Shown here piece after piece: positions 1 to 9,062 of a DNA stretch of 64,000 nucleotides. Under the pieces are notes generated by a model, which did no database searches, was not told the DNA's origin, and worked only from the letters and a program-made list of their open reading frames with translations. Origin of the DNA: CBDEGR01 sp965237895 (GTDB taxonomy: Bacteria > Acidobacteriota > Terriglobia > UBA7540 > JAPUME01); the NCBI GenBank assembly GCA_965237895.1, contig CBDEGR010000002.1, forward strand, positions 930,001 to 994,000, written 5' to 3'. The position numbers and the translations under genes are program-made. The stretch's first letter is position 1. Each line of letters opens with the position of its first letter.

Positions 1-39
1 AAGGGCTTTACAGGCAGTTTTCGATGGTGTACTCTGTTT

Positions 40-935
40 GTGAAAGGAATGGTCACCATAAATCTACTCGCCATTTACAGCCGCTTCCCAGATCAAGAAT
101 CCTGCATCGAGCATTTCGAGAGCGTCCGGTGGGGCGATGATCCACATTGCCCGTACTGCGGTAGCCTGTCGGTTGCTCGCAAGGCTGACGTGGACCGCAT
201 CGGACGCTGGAACTGCCACGATTGCCACTCAAGTTTCAACGTCTTTTCCGGTACAATCTTCGAGAAAACCAAGATTCCCCTTCAACTGTGGTTTATGGCA
301 GTCGGCATCATTGTAAACGCCAAGAAAAGCGTGTCAAGCTATCAGTTGTCCCGCGACCTGGACCTCAATCAAAAGTCGGCTTGGTACATGCAACAGAGAA
401 TCCGGTCGGAAATGGCAACGGAGCAAGGCACAGGACTTCTGCAAGGCATTATCGAGGCTGACGAAACCTACGTGGGCGGCAGGCCGCGCAAGGGAAACAA
501 GCGGGATGATGATGAGCAATTCCCCCGGGGACGGGAACCTCAAAGACTCCGATTATCGGAGCCGTAGAGCGTGGCGGCAAGGTTGTTGCCCAGGTTGCCG
601 ACGATCTCACCGGCAAGGGTATCCTCCGGTTCATTCGGAACACCATCGAGCCTGCCGGTTCGCTTCTCATTACCGATGAGTTCACGTCCTACAACGCCGT
701 AAAGAAGATGGTCCCTCATGCGGTTATTAAGCACTCTGAGAGCTATGCAGACGGCGAAACCAACACCAACACTATCGAGGGATTCTGGAGCCTGCTCAAG
801 AGGGCTTGGTATGGTACCCACCATCACTACCGCAGGCAGTACACGCCGCTTTTCGTAGCCGAGGCTTGCTGGAAGTACAACCACCGCAAAGACATCGACG
901 CCTTCGGTTCCTTCATGCAGGGGTGCTTCGCATGA
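40..935 (+). pseudogene. IS1595-family transposase, frameshifted
   Basis: This is a DDE transposase with an N-terminal zinc ribbon (CPYC...CHDC), a first catalytic Asp in DETYVGG, and a C-terminal TNTIEGFW...KR block carrying the last acidic residue. The N-terminal part reads in one frame to about position 525. The rest (TPIIGAVERGG to the stop at 933-935) is in the -1 frame. The shift falls in a C5G4 run at about 519-530, so it is either a one-base deletion or a site of programmed slippage. The start is GTG at 40 or ATG at 49. The stop overlaps the next gene's ATG (ATGA at 932-935), so the two are translationally coupled and belong to one element. Probably inactive unless the frameshift is programmed. 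Confidence 0.85.
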
Positions 936-2428
936 ACCGGCTTTACTTCGGCGATTGCCTGACCATCATGCGTGACTTCATGCGGGCTTCCAGTGTGGAT
1001 TTGATCTACCTGGACCCTCCGTTCAACTCTAACCGGGCTTACAATGCGATCTACAAGGATGAAACGGGCCACCCACTGCCAGATCAGATTGAGGCGTTCT
1101 GCGACCTGTGGACGCTAGATGAAGATCGAGAGCGGGCGTTGCGACAAATGCCAGTCTTGATGCGAGAATCAGGCATACAAGATGAAGTTGTAGAGTTTTG
1201 GAAACTCTGGATGAACGCGCTACGCCACACGCAGCCCCGATTGCTGGCGTATCTGTCCTACATGGTCGAGCGCCTACTGCAAATGAAGGTCATCCTCAAA
1301 TCTACCGGCTCGATCTACCTGCACTGCGACCCCACGGCCAGCCACTACATCAAGGCACTGATGGACGCCATTTGGGGGCACGGCAACTTTCGTAATGAAA
1401 TCATCTGGCGTAAGTATGGCGGGTACAAGAACACGGCCAAGAAGAAATTCACGACTGAAACCGACACATTGCTTTACTACACAAAGAGCGATGCATTTAC
1501 GTTCAACCAGGTATTTAGGCCACTATCGAACCGCGTCATTCATAGTGAGTACAAACACGTAGATGAGGATGGGAGAAAGTACGCAATCCCGCGAGGCCGC
1601 ATGTATCGGCGGGGGATCATCAAGCGGGTCTACTTGGATGAACATAAGGGCGTTGCAGTAGGTAGCTTGTGGACGGAGAAAGAACTGACCATGCAGGGGC
1701 GGGATAATGAACGTATGGGATACGCGACGCAGAAACCTCTTGCCCTGCTCGACCGCATTATCACGGCAAGCTCAAACGAAGGCGACGTGGTGTTTGATCC
1801 TTTCTGTGGGTGTGCAACAACCCTGGAATCATCCCACCAGCTAAAACGCCGGTGGATCGGAATTGATATTGCCATTCATGCTGTCAAGCGAGTGGCGAAG
1901 GTTCGACTGCAAGACCGGCTTGGGCTTGTCGAGGGCAGGGACTTCACAATCGAAGGTGTGCCTCGGAACATGAAAGGTGCGAAAGACCTTTGGGAGCGAG
2001 ATAAGTACCACTTCCAGAAATGGGCCGTGGAACAGGTTGACGGCTTTGTCACCACGCGGCGCACAACGGACGGAGGGATTGACGGACGGCTCTACTTCGC
2101 CCTGCCGAGAGAGAAATCACTGCAAAGCATGGCAATTGAAGTTAAGGGAGGTAAGAACGTTTCCATCCGTGATCTGCGGGCCCTGCGCGGAGTGTTGGAT
2201 AATGACACGGCGCTCATGGCCGGGTTTATCATCATGGATCCCCTAGGCGATACGAAAGACCTAAACTTTCACAGCTTCATGGCTGAGGCGGGCGACCTGG
2301 ACGTTGAGGGAATCAAGTACGCAAGGATGCAGATGCTAACAGTAGAGGAAATCCTGGAGGGTAAGCGTTTTCATACTCCAAGCGTGTCGGGCCGCGGCCT
2401 TGCCCAACCGAGGCTCCCAGGGACGTAA
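932..2428 (+). CDS. DNA methyltransferase fused to Mrr-like nuclease domain
   Basis: 498 residues. The N-terminal part is an amino-methyltransferase of the beta order: motif IV DPPF at about residues 28-31 comes before the SAM-binding motif DPFCGCATT at about 286-294, as in N6-adenine or N4-cytosine enzymes of the type III Mod kind. The C-terminal ~120 residues carry DGGIDG (about 380) and AIEVKGG (about 401), the D...ExK pattern of a PD-(D/E)xK nuclease of the Mrr_cat type. One polypeptide may therefore both modify and cut DNA. The longer open frame from 806 only adds out-of-frame transposase sequence; the ATG at 932 starts directly with MNRLYFGDC and overlaps the transposase stop, so it is chosen. 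Being carried on an IS suggests a selfish restriction-modification or protective role (inference). Specificity cannot be read. Confidence 0.85.
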   Translation: MNRLYFGDCLTIMRDFMRASSVDLIYLDPPFNSNRAYNAIYKDETGHPLPDQIEAFCDLWTLDEDRERALRQMPVLMRESGIQDEVVEFWKLWMNALRHTQPRLLAYLSYMVERLLQMKVILKSTGSIYLHCDPTASHYIKALMDAIWGHGNFRNEIIWRKYGGYKNTAKKKFTTETDTLLYYTKSDAFTFNQVFRPLSNRVIHSEYKHVDEDGRKYAIPRGRMYRRGIIKRVYLDEHKGVAVGSLWTEKELTMQGRDNERMGYATQKPLALLDRIITASSNEGDVVFDPFCGCATTLESSHQLKRRWIGIDIAIHAVKRVAKVRLQDRLGLVEGRDFTIEGVPRNMKGAKDLWERDKYHFQKWAVEQVDGFVTTRRTTDGGIDGRLYFALPREKSLQSMAIEVKGGKNVSIRDLRALRGVLDNDTALMAGFIIMDPLGDTKDLNFHSFMAEAGDLDVEGIKYARMQMLTVEEILEGKRFHTPSVSGRGLAQPRLPGT

Positions 2429-2528
2429 GAGCCATTAAGCCCGTAACTACTTATTGCGATTTTTAATATTCTAAATTCCAAAACCCGCAGATTTCGCACC
2501 CGGGCCTTCGAGGACTATCTGCGGATGC

Positions 2529-4562
2529 TAGTCCCAAAGGTGCTGACGACGCACACCTCCACTCACCCGCCCGAGTAAAGAGGCAGCATCTCCGGAGGCC
2601 AATAGTTTCTCTCTTTTGCCCCGCGGTTTGTTATGTGGCTTATGTCAAATCCCCCCACACTTTTTAGTTTTACTGTCGTAATCTTGGGCGGTTCTTTCGC
2701 AAAAGCTGCCACTTCGTCTGGGTGTCCTACCCTACTTACCAGTGCCCAACGGTGAGGAACCTCCTGTGAATAGCCGAAGATGCTTAAATTTAGATCCCAC
2801 GCAGCGAAACCATCTACCCCCCTCTTATAGCCCTGTAGGACGGCCTCAGCACTCCCCCAATTTTGGTAGAATCGACAATTGTGAGCTTTAACAGTCTGCA
2901 CGAAGTCCTTTTCAGCCGTACCGACGGTCCAGTTGTTCTCCTTTGGCCTCCGGTAGGGATCCATGTCTGGGATCAACGACCTAGATGCAGCAGCGATTAT
3001 ACTATCGAGGAGTCCCTCGGCCACCCACGTCTCCGCATCTAGTCCAAAGAAAAGGTTGGTTTCAGGAGAATACACCCACGCGGACAACTCGATCTTTCTT
3101 CCCCTCTTGCTCCCCAGCTCGTTTAGTAACTGCCGAACCTTGCGGACGAATTCGGTCACGTATTTGGCCCTGAGACGTTGGACTCGCTCCTCGTTGTCAT
3201 CAAGTTTCCTGGGGTCTTCACCATACTCCTTTTTGAAATCTTCGATAACCAGCGCCTCATAGCCAACAAACTGCGGGCCGCGTATCCACCCAAGGTTTAC
3301 TCCATCGATGTCAAAGCGCTCTGCCACCTCGCGAATCAAAGAAAGCATGTGGTCTTGTACTTCTGGAAAAGCATAGCTAGCCTTTTCCAAGGGGGTTCCG
3401 TCCTTCGCCAGCATTCTGAGCCACGGCTTTTTTCTGACTATACCCTCATCAGGTTCACTAGCTGGTAAACCACCTTGTCCAGGAGGATGGCTCCCGATTA
3501 CGCCCATGCGAAACATTGCATCAAACTTCAAGCCCATGTCGTGAACATGTTCGAGAGCCACTTGGGCAGGAATCAGACCTTTTGAAGTCAAGGTGCTTAT
3601 GCTTTTGAATCGGGCCTCTCCGTCGGGGCGTACTGTGAACTCTTCTCCCCCTGGCTTTGCCATGAAGCTTCCTACTTTGGAGGGATAGTTGGTCGTGTCT
3701 CCATAGGAAAAGGCCCAAATTACCTTGCCGACATCGGAGTACCGATAGGGTTCGACCTGTTCCAATATCTCTTCTTTAGTCGTAGCCCCTTTGTGCTCCA
3801 ACCAACTAATCCCGTCGTTTGTGGCAATGAGAACTCGGGTGTCCTTCCTGGCACGGTCTTTCCGTATTGCATCCACTTCCTTCTTGCTCAAAGGCACTAA
3901 CTTGACATAAGCGACGTACGCCTTCTTGGGTTTACCTTTTGTTTGTTGCCCAACGGTAAGATCCCGGCCTGTCAAATCCGCATATTTAAGGAAGACCTCT
4001 TGGAGTTCGGTTCCCGTCCAGTTCAACGGCGCTGCAGCCGCACCACTGTAGGTTCCATCACTGATCGGACGGAAACACGGATCGTCTGTGAGTTTTAACT
4101 TGATCGTCGTACCCCCGTCATAGTCGTGGTGAGCATTCCAGAACCCAACGTAAACCGCGTGCCATCCTGAAACTCCCAAAGGGATCGTAACATCCGGCGC
4201 ATCCGCCATCGAACCCGCCCCTATCATCGTGCCGCTTACCTTGTCTGTTACGTAGGGAATCAAGGTCCAATGCTGCTTCTTGTTTACCTTAGACAGCGCC
4301 GTCGACGGCTGGCAGCGACTCAGGTCGCTGACAAATATTGGAGTGCCTGTGCCTGTTTCCTGCGCAAGTTTGGGGGCCTCACCGGCCAGAGCCGGCTTGT
4401 TCACGAGGCCCAGCCCCGCCATCGACGAAACTCCCAAGAATCCTCTTCGGTTCATTAAGCTCATCAAATCACCTCCATCTTTTTCCTCCGAAAGGAGGGG
4501 GCCGTCGGGGCATGGATCAAGACATCCCCTTATTGTCCGTCAGCTTGCACACGACTGTGTGT
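2529..4562 (-). repeat. 2-kb inverted duplication, copy 1
   Basis: This block is closely similar, on the opposite strand, to 13428-15376. The similarity covers the glycosidase-like gene, its leader with a palindromic GGAGG-rich stretch, and 30-40 bp past the stop, ending at TAGTCCC (2529-2535), which pairs with GGGACTA ending at 15376. The copies differ by small indels and substitutions, so this is not a recent exact duplication. About 9 kb separates them. Recombination between the copies would invert the DNA in between. Confidence 0.85.
2563..4464 (-). CDS. Tat-exported glycosidase-like TIM-barrel protein, paralogue 1
   Basis: 633 residues. The N-terminus MSLMNRRGFLG followed by a hydrophobic stretch and an Ala-rich cleavage region is a twin-arginine signal. 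The middle and C-terminal parts resemble family-10-like glycosylhydrolases (GHL10 type) with a TIM barrel: FDIDGVNLGW at the end of a predicted strand, then long charged helices and WVAEGLLDSI. The ATG at 4464 has an ideal Shine-Dalgarno (GGAGGTGA, 7-nt spacing). The paralogue at 13528-15342 is similar along its whole length; this copy has about 30 extra residues around SLIPDMDPYRRPKEN. Substrate is not known. It stands alone, divergent from the propeller gene. Confidence 0.7.
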   Translation of the reverse strand: MSLMNRRGFLGVSSMAGLGLVNKPALAGEAPKLAQETGTGTPIFVSDLSRCQPSTALSKVNKKQHWTLIPYVTDKVSGTMIGAGSMADAPDVTIPLGVSGWHAVYVGFWNAHHDYDGGTTIKLKLTDDPCFRPISDGTYSGAAAAPLNWTGTELQEVFLKYADLTGRDLTVGQQTKGKPKKAYVAYVKLVPLSKKEVDAIRKDRARKDTRVLIATNDGISWLEHKGATTKEEILEQVEPYRYSDVGKVIWAFSYGDTTNYPSKVGSFMAKPGGEEFTVRPDGEARFKSISTLTSKGLIPAQVALEHVHDMGLKFDAMFRMGVIGSHPPGQGGLPASEPDEGIVRKKPWLRMLAKDGTPLEKASYAFPEVQDHMLSLIREVAERFDIDGVNLGWIRGPQFVGYEALVIEDFKKEYGEDPRKLDDNEERVQRLRAKYVTEFVRKVRQLLNELGSKRGRKIELSAWVYSPETNLFFGLDAETWVAEGLLDSIIAAASRSLIPDMDPYRRPKENNWTVGTAEKDFVQTVKAHNCRFYQNWGSAEAVLQGYKRGVDGFAAWDLNLSIFGYSQEVPHRWALVSRVGHPDEVAAFAKEPPKITTVKLKSVGGFDISHITNRGAKERNYWPPEMLPLYSGG

Positions 4563-4945
4563 ATTGTCAAGAGGCCGCAACCGGTTGTCAACGCAAAGTA
4601 GAAATGTCCGGTTTTTGCACAATAGAAATGTCCTCCTCCAGGGATGATCCGGAGGGGGGATGTATTTGGTTTAGGACGGAGCTCTACTCGTTTGCGTTTC
4701 GCGAAGAAGCGAAAGTTCCAACGCGCTGATAGGATGACCCCCTGGAGAGGAATTTCGAGGCCGGTATTGTGACTTCCGCGGGATACTGCACGCATCCTTT
4801 TCGGGGTTGTCTGAGTGAGAGTCAAAGCTGTATGTTGAGGGTATCGCAAGACAGGTGTAATTCAGTCTGGTCGTGACTTGGGGGATATTCAACTAGCCGC
4901 TAACATTATAGAATAGAGGGAAATTCTGAAAGAAAGGCACAACAG
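4563..4945. other. Noncoding stretch with two AGAAATGTCC direct repeats
   Basis: No credible gene is visible. The decamer AGAAATGTCC occurs at 4600-4609 and 4624-4633, a 24-bp period that resembles the repeated motifs at the ends of some IS elements, so this may be an IS end remnant (inference). The remainder up to 4945 presumably holds the promoter of the FG-GAP gene; AGAAAGGCAC lies upstream of its ATG. Confidence 0.4.
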
Positions 4946-6121
4946 ATGAACTTACGACGTAGAGCTCCCAGTATTTCCCTGGGCCTGATAATCAGCAGTT
5001 GCTTGTTCTGGGCATCGTCAACCCCCTATGGGTCGAAACCCAAGACGCAGGAGAAGGTCTGGACGGTCTCGACGTTGTTCGACTTCAGCGAGGGAACCCT
5101 GGTGGACGGAGGCGTGAACACCTACGTGACTGCGGCCGGTGAAATCCGCCTCATTAACCAGTGGGACCTCAACCAGGACGGATTCCTCGACATTGTCTTT
5201 TTCAACACCCATGACAATAATCAGCAAATCGACCTCTTTATTTATTGGGGAAAGCAAGGTTTCAGCGGCCGTCATCGGACCCGTCTGCCGAGTAACGGAG
5301 GTGTGGCGCAGGCCATTGCCGACTTCAATGGGGACGGATTTCCGGACTTGGTGGTGGTCAACAATTTTAATGGGGTTAAGACAAACTTGAATTCCTATCT
5401 TTATTGGGGAAGCTCAGAGGGATTTGATGTCCGGCGCCGCGCGGAGTTGCCCACTCTCGGAGCCCTAGCGGCGGCAGCAGCAGACCTCAACGACGATGGC
5501 CACCTGGACTTGGTATTCGCAAATAGCGGCAGAACCTACGAAGGTCCCAGCGGGCGGGAAAATTATTCCTATATTTACTGGGGCTCGGCGGCGGGGGTCT
5601 CCGCAAAAAACCTCCTTGCCTTGCCGACAGCGGTTGCCACCGATGTCGAGATCGCCGACCTGGACCGCGATGGTGCGCCCGACATCATTTTCGCCAATGA
5701 AGGGGCTTTTATGGTAAAGGTGAGAGCGGCGCCATGATTTATTGGGGAAATCGAAAGGGTGAATATTCCCAACAACACCGGACGACCTTGCCGGGCCAAC
5801 GCAGTTCCGGGGTTGCGATTTCCGATCTCAACCGGGACGGGATACCGGAAATCATTCTGGCCAACCGCTATCGGCCTCTCCAAAGAGACGAGGGCGACAC
5901 CCGCGAGTTGGATACCGATGTGGATAAGGAGGCAATCTCCTCTACCATTTATTGGGGTTCGGGCAACGGTTATGAGGCAGACCGGCGAACGGACCTGCCT
6001 ACGCTGGCGGCCAGCGCAGTGGCAGCCGGGGATCTAAACGGGGACGGTTTTGCCGATCTGGTTTTTGCCAACGGTCCTCGACGGGGCGGTCATTCCGCCC
6101 CCAGCCCTGGATTCGGGTCTT

Positions 6122-6529
6122 TTATTTATTGGGGTGGCCCGAAGGGTTATGAAATCCGCCGACGGACTATCCTCCCGACGATGAACACCACGGATTGCCT
6201 CATCGATGATGCGCGCATGTGGCTGACCAAAGCCGAGAATCGCGATACGACGAAAAGAAAGCCCATAGACAACCAGTATCAGCCGTCAAAGGCCGAATTG
6301 GAAGCGGACATGAGCGTTCCCGCAACTCCGGATGAACTGCTCCAGGCAGTCATTAACTCCAAACCAAGCAAGCGCGGCTGATCGCCGCTCCGGTCCTCAG
6401 AAAACCCAAGACACTTTGGGCACTATTCGATATAATTCCCTTATTTATTGGGGTGGCCCGAAGGGTTATGAAATCCGCCGACGGACTATCCTCCCGACGA
6501 TGAACACCACGGATTGCCTCATCGATGAT
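6122..6529 (+). repeat. 89-bp direct repeats flanking a 230-bp insert
   Basis: The 89 bp at 6122-6210 recur without visible change at 6441-6529 (beginning TTATTTATTGGGGTGGCCCG, ending CATCGATGAT). Between them lies sequence unlike the propeller gene, encoding a small ORF. An 89-bp flanking duplication is far longer than any IS target duplication, so the origin may be a tandem duplication followed by insertion, template switching, or a misassembly. The identity of the two arms points to a recent event. Confidence 0.9.
6217..6381 (+). CDS. Small hypothetical protein inside the propeller-gene insert
   Basis: 54 codons, from ATG at 6217 to TGA at 6379-6381. The N-terminus is charged (WLTKAENRDTTKRKP) and the C-terminus contains SVPATPDELLQAVINSKPSKRG-type sequence: the VPAxxDEL, a short amphipathic helix and then KP. 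The same pattern occurs in the 47-residue ORF at 40878-41021 (VPAEDDLIAAILQVKP). No ribosome binding site is obvious, and it is in frame with the upstream propeller fragment, so it may only be translated as the tail of that fragment. Function unknown. Confidence 0.45.
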   Translation: MWLTKAENRDTTKRKPIDNQYQPSKAELEADMSVPATPDELLQAVINSKPSKRG

Positions 6530-8170
6530 CTGAACGGAGATGGCCATCCGGATCTGGTCTTTAGTAACGAAAACGATGCTCACTCTTTCCAGACCCAATC
6601 CTACATTTATTGGGGGAACTCCCAGAGCTTCAGCGTAAGCCGCCGGACGGAATTGCCGACTCTCGGCGTGGCCAGCGTGGGCGCAGCCGACTTTGACCGG
6701 AACGGGGAAAAAGATTTGGTCTTCATCAACCGAATCGATGGCTCTGCCGGGGACCCTGTCCCGGCCTACATCTACTGGGGGAACGGAAGGGGCGACTATT
6801 CCACCAGCCGTCGACTGAGTCTCCCTCATCCGTTTGGGTCAGGGGGCGAAGGATATGCCGCAGCCGACGTGAACAATGACGGATTTGTGGATTTGTATCT
6901 AGGAGGTCCCGAATCGGCGGTCTATTGGGGTTCGTCTCAGCGCTTCTCGCCGGAAAATAAGACCGTGGTTTCTTCCCACATGGCATTTTCCGCGCGAGTA
7001 GCGGATTTCGATCGGGACGGCTATCTCGATATGGTGCTCAGCGAGTTCGGCACCGGCGAAGGAACCGACCTGTACTGGGGAGGACCGATGGGGTTTGCCG
7101 CCAATAATCGATTCACCTTTCGGATTGACGGTCCCCGTTTCCAAAGCATCGCCGATCTCAACGGAGATGGCTATCTGGACATCGCCTTTCCCACCGTCAA
7201 CAATCAGGTGATGATCTATTGGAACAGTCCAGCCGGATTTGATAACGGGCGAAAAACCACTCTGCCCGCCGGATTGGCAATTGTCACGGAGATCGCCGAC
7301 CTCAACCAGGATGGCTACCTCGATATCATTGTCAGCAACTTGCGATCCCCCGCGGGTGAGCCCAAAGGCGATACGTTTATCTATTGGGGGGGGCGCGACG
7401 GATATACGGCCTCACGACGTCAGGTGCTTCCTTCGGAAGGAAATGAGGACGTGCTGGTGGCGGACTTAAACGGTGATGGTCATCTTGATCTGGTGCTGAC
7501 CAGCTACCATGCCGGAGAAACGCGCTCCCATCCTTCTTACATTTACTGGAACTCTTCCAAGGGTTTTGATCCTTCTCGGGTCACCTTGCTGCCCACCAAC
7601 TCGGCCTCTGGAGCATTGGCGGCAGACTTCAATCAGGATGGTTATCCTGACATTCTTTTCACCTGTCACACCCTCGAGGGCAGCCATCGAAACGATTCTT
7701 ACCTTTATTGGGGAAGCCCCGACGGGTTTTCTCCCCAGCGGCGCAGCTTGTTGCCGGGTCTGGGGCCGCATCTGCTTACCGTGGCGGATATCGGCAATAT
7801 TTTCGACCGCGAGGATCGTTTCGAATATATCTCCCGCGTGTTCGACGCCGGAGGTGGGGCCGACTTTCATACGCTTTCCTGGGAAGGTGAGACCCCATTT
7901 GCCACGCGGGTAGAGCTTCAGGTGCGGGCGGCGGCATCCCTGATTGCCCTCGAAAAGTCTCCCTGGCTGGGGCCGGAGGGGTCCGGCAGTTATTACCGCG
8001 AGCATCACTCCCAACTCCGGGGAATTACGCAAGATTCCCGATACATTCAGTTTCGGGCGACTCTGGTCAGCCCCAACGGAGCCAACACGCCGGTACTGCG
8101 CTCGATTTCCATCGGGTATCGGCATTAATACCTGAGGATCGGGGAATATAGTGGCAATGGCGGATGTCAG

Positions 8171-8240
8171 GGTGCGGCATCAGCCATGCCGCAAAAGCTT
8201 GAATTGAGGGTATTCCCTTGCACCTTCAGGCGCCCTGCGA
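8171..8240 (+). repeat. Palindromic intergenic repeat, degenerate copy
   Basis: The pattern of a hairpin (GCGGCAT 8174-8180 with ATGCCGC 8186-8192), an A-rich spacer and CACCTTCAGGCGCC at 8220-8234 parallels the repeat at 38361-38422 (GGCACGGCT hairpin, spacer, GCGCCTTCAGGCGC). It lies just after the propeller gene's end and is probably a member of the same scattered REP-like family. Confidence 0.5.
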
Positions 8241-8254
8241 AGCAGCCGGAGAGA

Positions 8255-8425
8255 TATTGTCAAATGCCGTGGACACCCGACCATCGTGCACCCGCGGTGC
8301 TCGCACTTTCATCACTCCCACGCGTGTCACCAGCGTTCGCTCGCGTCCCCGTCCGTTGCGCACCACCAGGCGATGTCCTTCCTCATCAACCTCCTGCTCG
8401 TGGGCATCGACGTTGGCCGATTGTC
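8255..8425 (-). pseudogene. IS256-family transposase fragment
   Basis: On the minus strand the frame reads HEQEVDEEGHRLVVRNG then VGVMKVRAPRVHDGRV, the diagnostic N-terminal block of IS256/Mutator-type transposases (HRLVVRNG...VEVRAPRV). Only some 55 residues survive; there is no catalytic domain on either side. The upstream edge abuts the glycosidase fragment on the other strand. Confidence 0.7.
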
Positions 8426-8439
8426 CGGCGCAATTCGGC

Positions 8440-8574
8440 GACACAATTGCGCACACGGTGACCTGGGAAAACGGGCACGATGTCAGCAAATTGTCGGGCA
8501 AAACGGTGCGACTGCGTTTTGAGTTGAAGGATGCGGATCTGTATCCGATTCGGTTCGAGGCCGATCAATCGTAA
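8440..8574 (+). pseudogene. C-terminal fragment of a secreted glycosidase-like protein
   Basis: The frame reads VTWENGHDVSKLSGKTVRLRFELKDADLYPIRF and then a stop. This block closes many BNR/GH32-like and beta-sandwich proteins of Acidobacteria and Planctomycetes (W-x-(D/N)G-x-D(V)S-L-x-GK-x-VRLRFELKDADLY). Only the last ~45 codons remain. The parent gene is not in this window. Confidence 0.6.
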
Positions 8575-8671
8575 GAAGTTGGCGAATCGATGATGGCGCG
8601 GACTGGTACTGTCGCGTCAGCGATTAGCACATTCATGAATCTTTCTGTGACGACCGCCGGGGTGCCATTAC

Positions 8672-8765
8672 ACGAGCGTCTATCGAAAACTCAGTGTCGA
8701 GCCGATTATCAACGCCTGTGGCAGCATGACACGATTGGGCGGCGCGCCGATGCGGCCGGTAACCC
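8672..8765 (+). pseudogene. N-terminal fragment of a SelA-like PLP enzyme
   Basis: The frame TSVYRKLSVEPIINACGSMT then RLGGAPMRPVT matches the start of SelA-like / D-glucosaminate-6-phosphate ammonia-lyase-type PLP proteins (YxxLGVxPIINACGxxTRLGG). It stops being recognisable after about 30 codons, well before the PLP lysine. A broken remnant. Confidence 0.6.
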
Positions 8766-8885
8766 TTCCCCGCCACCGAAAACAGTTTCGCAACGCTGGG
8801 CTGTTGATGGGTCCTCGGAAAAATGAGCCAGAAAGAGAGTGAGTTTTACGGCAGAATCTAGACCCGAAGAAATGGGTATTTTGCC

Positions 8886-9015
8886 GTGAAGAAGAAGCGA
8901 TTTTCGGTGGAACAGATTGTAGAGGTCTTGAAGCAGGCGGAAGTGGGCGTACCGGTCGGGGCTCGACTGGAGGCAACCGCGTGTATAGTCGCAACTGCAG
9001 GAGGGCCCAAAAACT
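8886..9015 (+). pseudogene. IS3-family orfA remnant joined to repeat copy A
   Basis: From GTG 8886 the frame reads KKKRFSVEQIVEVLKQAEVGVPV, the typical N-terminus of IS3-family OrfA (helix-turn-helix). It then runs straight into the ~60-bp repeat and stops at 9013-9015. The join suggests an internally deleted IS3-type element whose left part is fused to its right end. Confidence 0.65.
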
Positions 9016-9023
9016 AATTCCGG
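8958..9023 (+). repeat. Recombination-junction repeat, copy A
   Basis: First of four copies of a 55-70 bp repeat ending in CAAAAAACTAATTCCGG-type sequence (here CCCAAAAACTAATTCCGG). Other copies: 11036-11093, 13354-13424, and 17941-18013 (minus). Homology stops at CCGG on the right. Each copy lies just upstream of an intact gene pointing the same way, with a gene fragment on the other side. Confidence 0.7.
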
Positions 9024-9062
9024 CCAAAGACTATTTCTGCATCCTGCCAGGAGGGAAGGGCC

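Larger units (their letters stand above)
3..2443. mobile_element. IS1595-family element with methyltransferase-nuclease passenger (probable extent)
   Basis: The element holds a zinc-ribbon DDE transposase (frameshifted) followed, with an ATGA overlap, by a DNA methyltransferase. Candidate ends are GGGCTTTACAGGC at 3-15 and, on the opposite strand, CGGGCTTAATGGC ending at 2443. These share GGGCTT, the same start as the well-supported IS1595 element at 40454-43219. The left flank lies outside the window, so no target duplication can be checked. The extent is an inference; the gene content is seen directly. IS1595-family elements with passenger genes are known (transporter IS, tIS). Confidence 0.6.
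4946..8128 (+). pseudogene. FG-GAP/VCBS-repeat secreted propeller protein, broken
   Basis: The gene encodes an exported protein (hydrophobic signal at residues 12-28) made of about 14 FG-GAP/VCBS units. Each unit has a calcium-binding loop such as DLNGDGHPDLVF or DFNQDGYPDILF followed about 20-30 residues later by a YIYWG block, as in beta-propellers of integrin-alpha type. Two lesions break it. Near 5710-5725 the frame shifts by -1 (FANEGAF... must continue as GESGAMIYWG). At 6122-6529 an 89-bp direct repeat flanks 230 bp of foreign sequence, adding 319 bp and shifting the frame. Removing 319 bp restores CLIDDLNGDG exactly. The C-terminal ~110 residues after the last unit form a separate beta-rich domain. 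As it stands it yields three fragments: 4946-5737, 5734-6381 and a piece ending at 8128. Confidence 0.85.

Noticed and set aside
4600..4633. AGAAATGTCC pair as a regulatory operator
   Set aside because: Only two copies, far from the next start; more like an IS end remnant.
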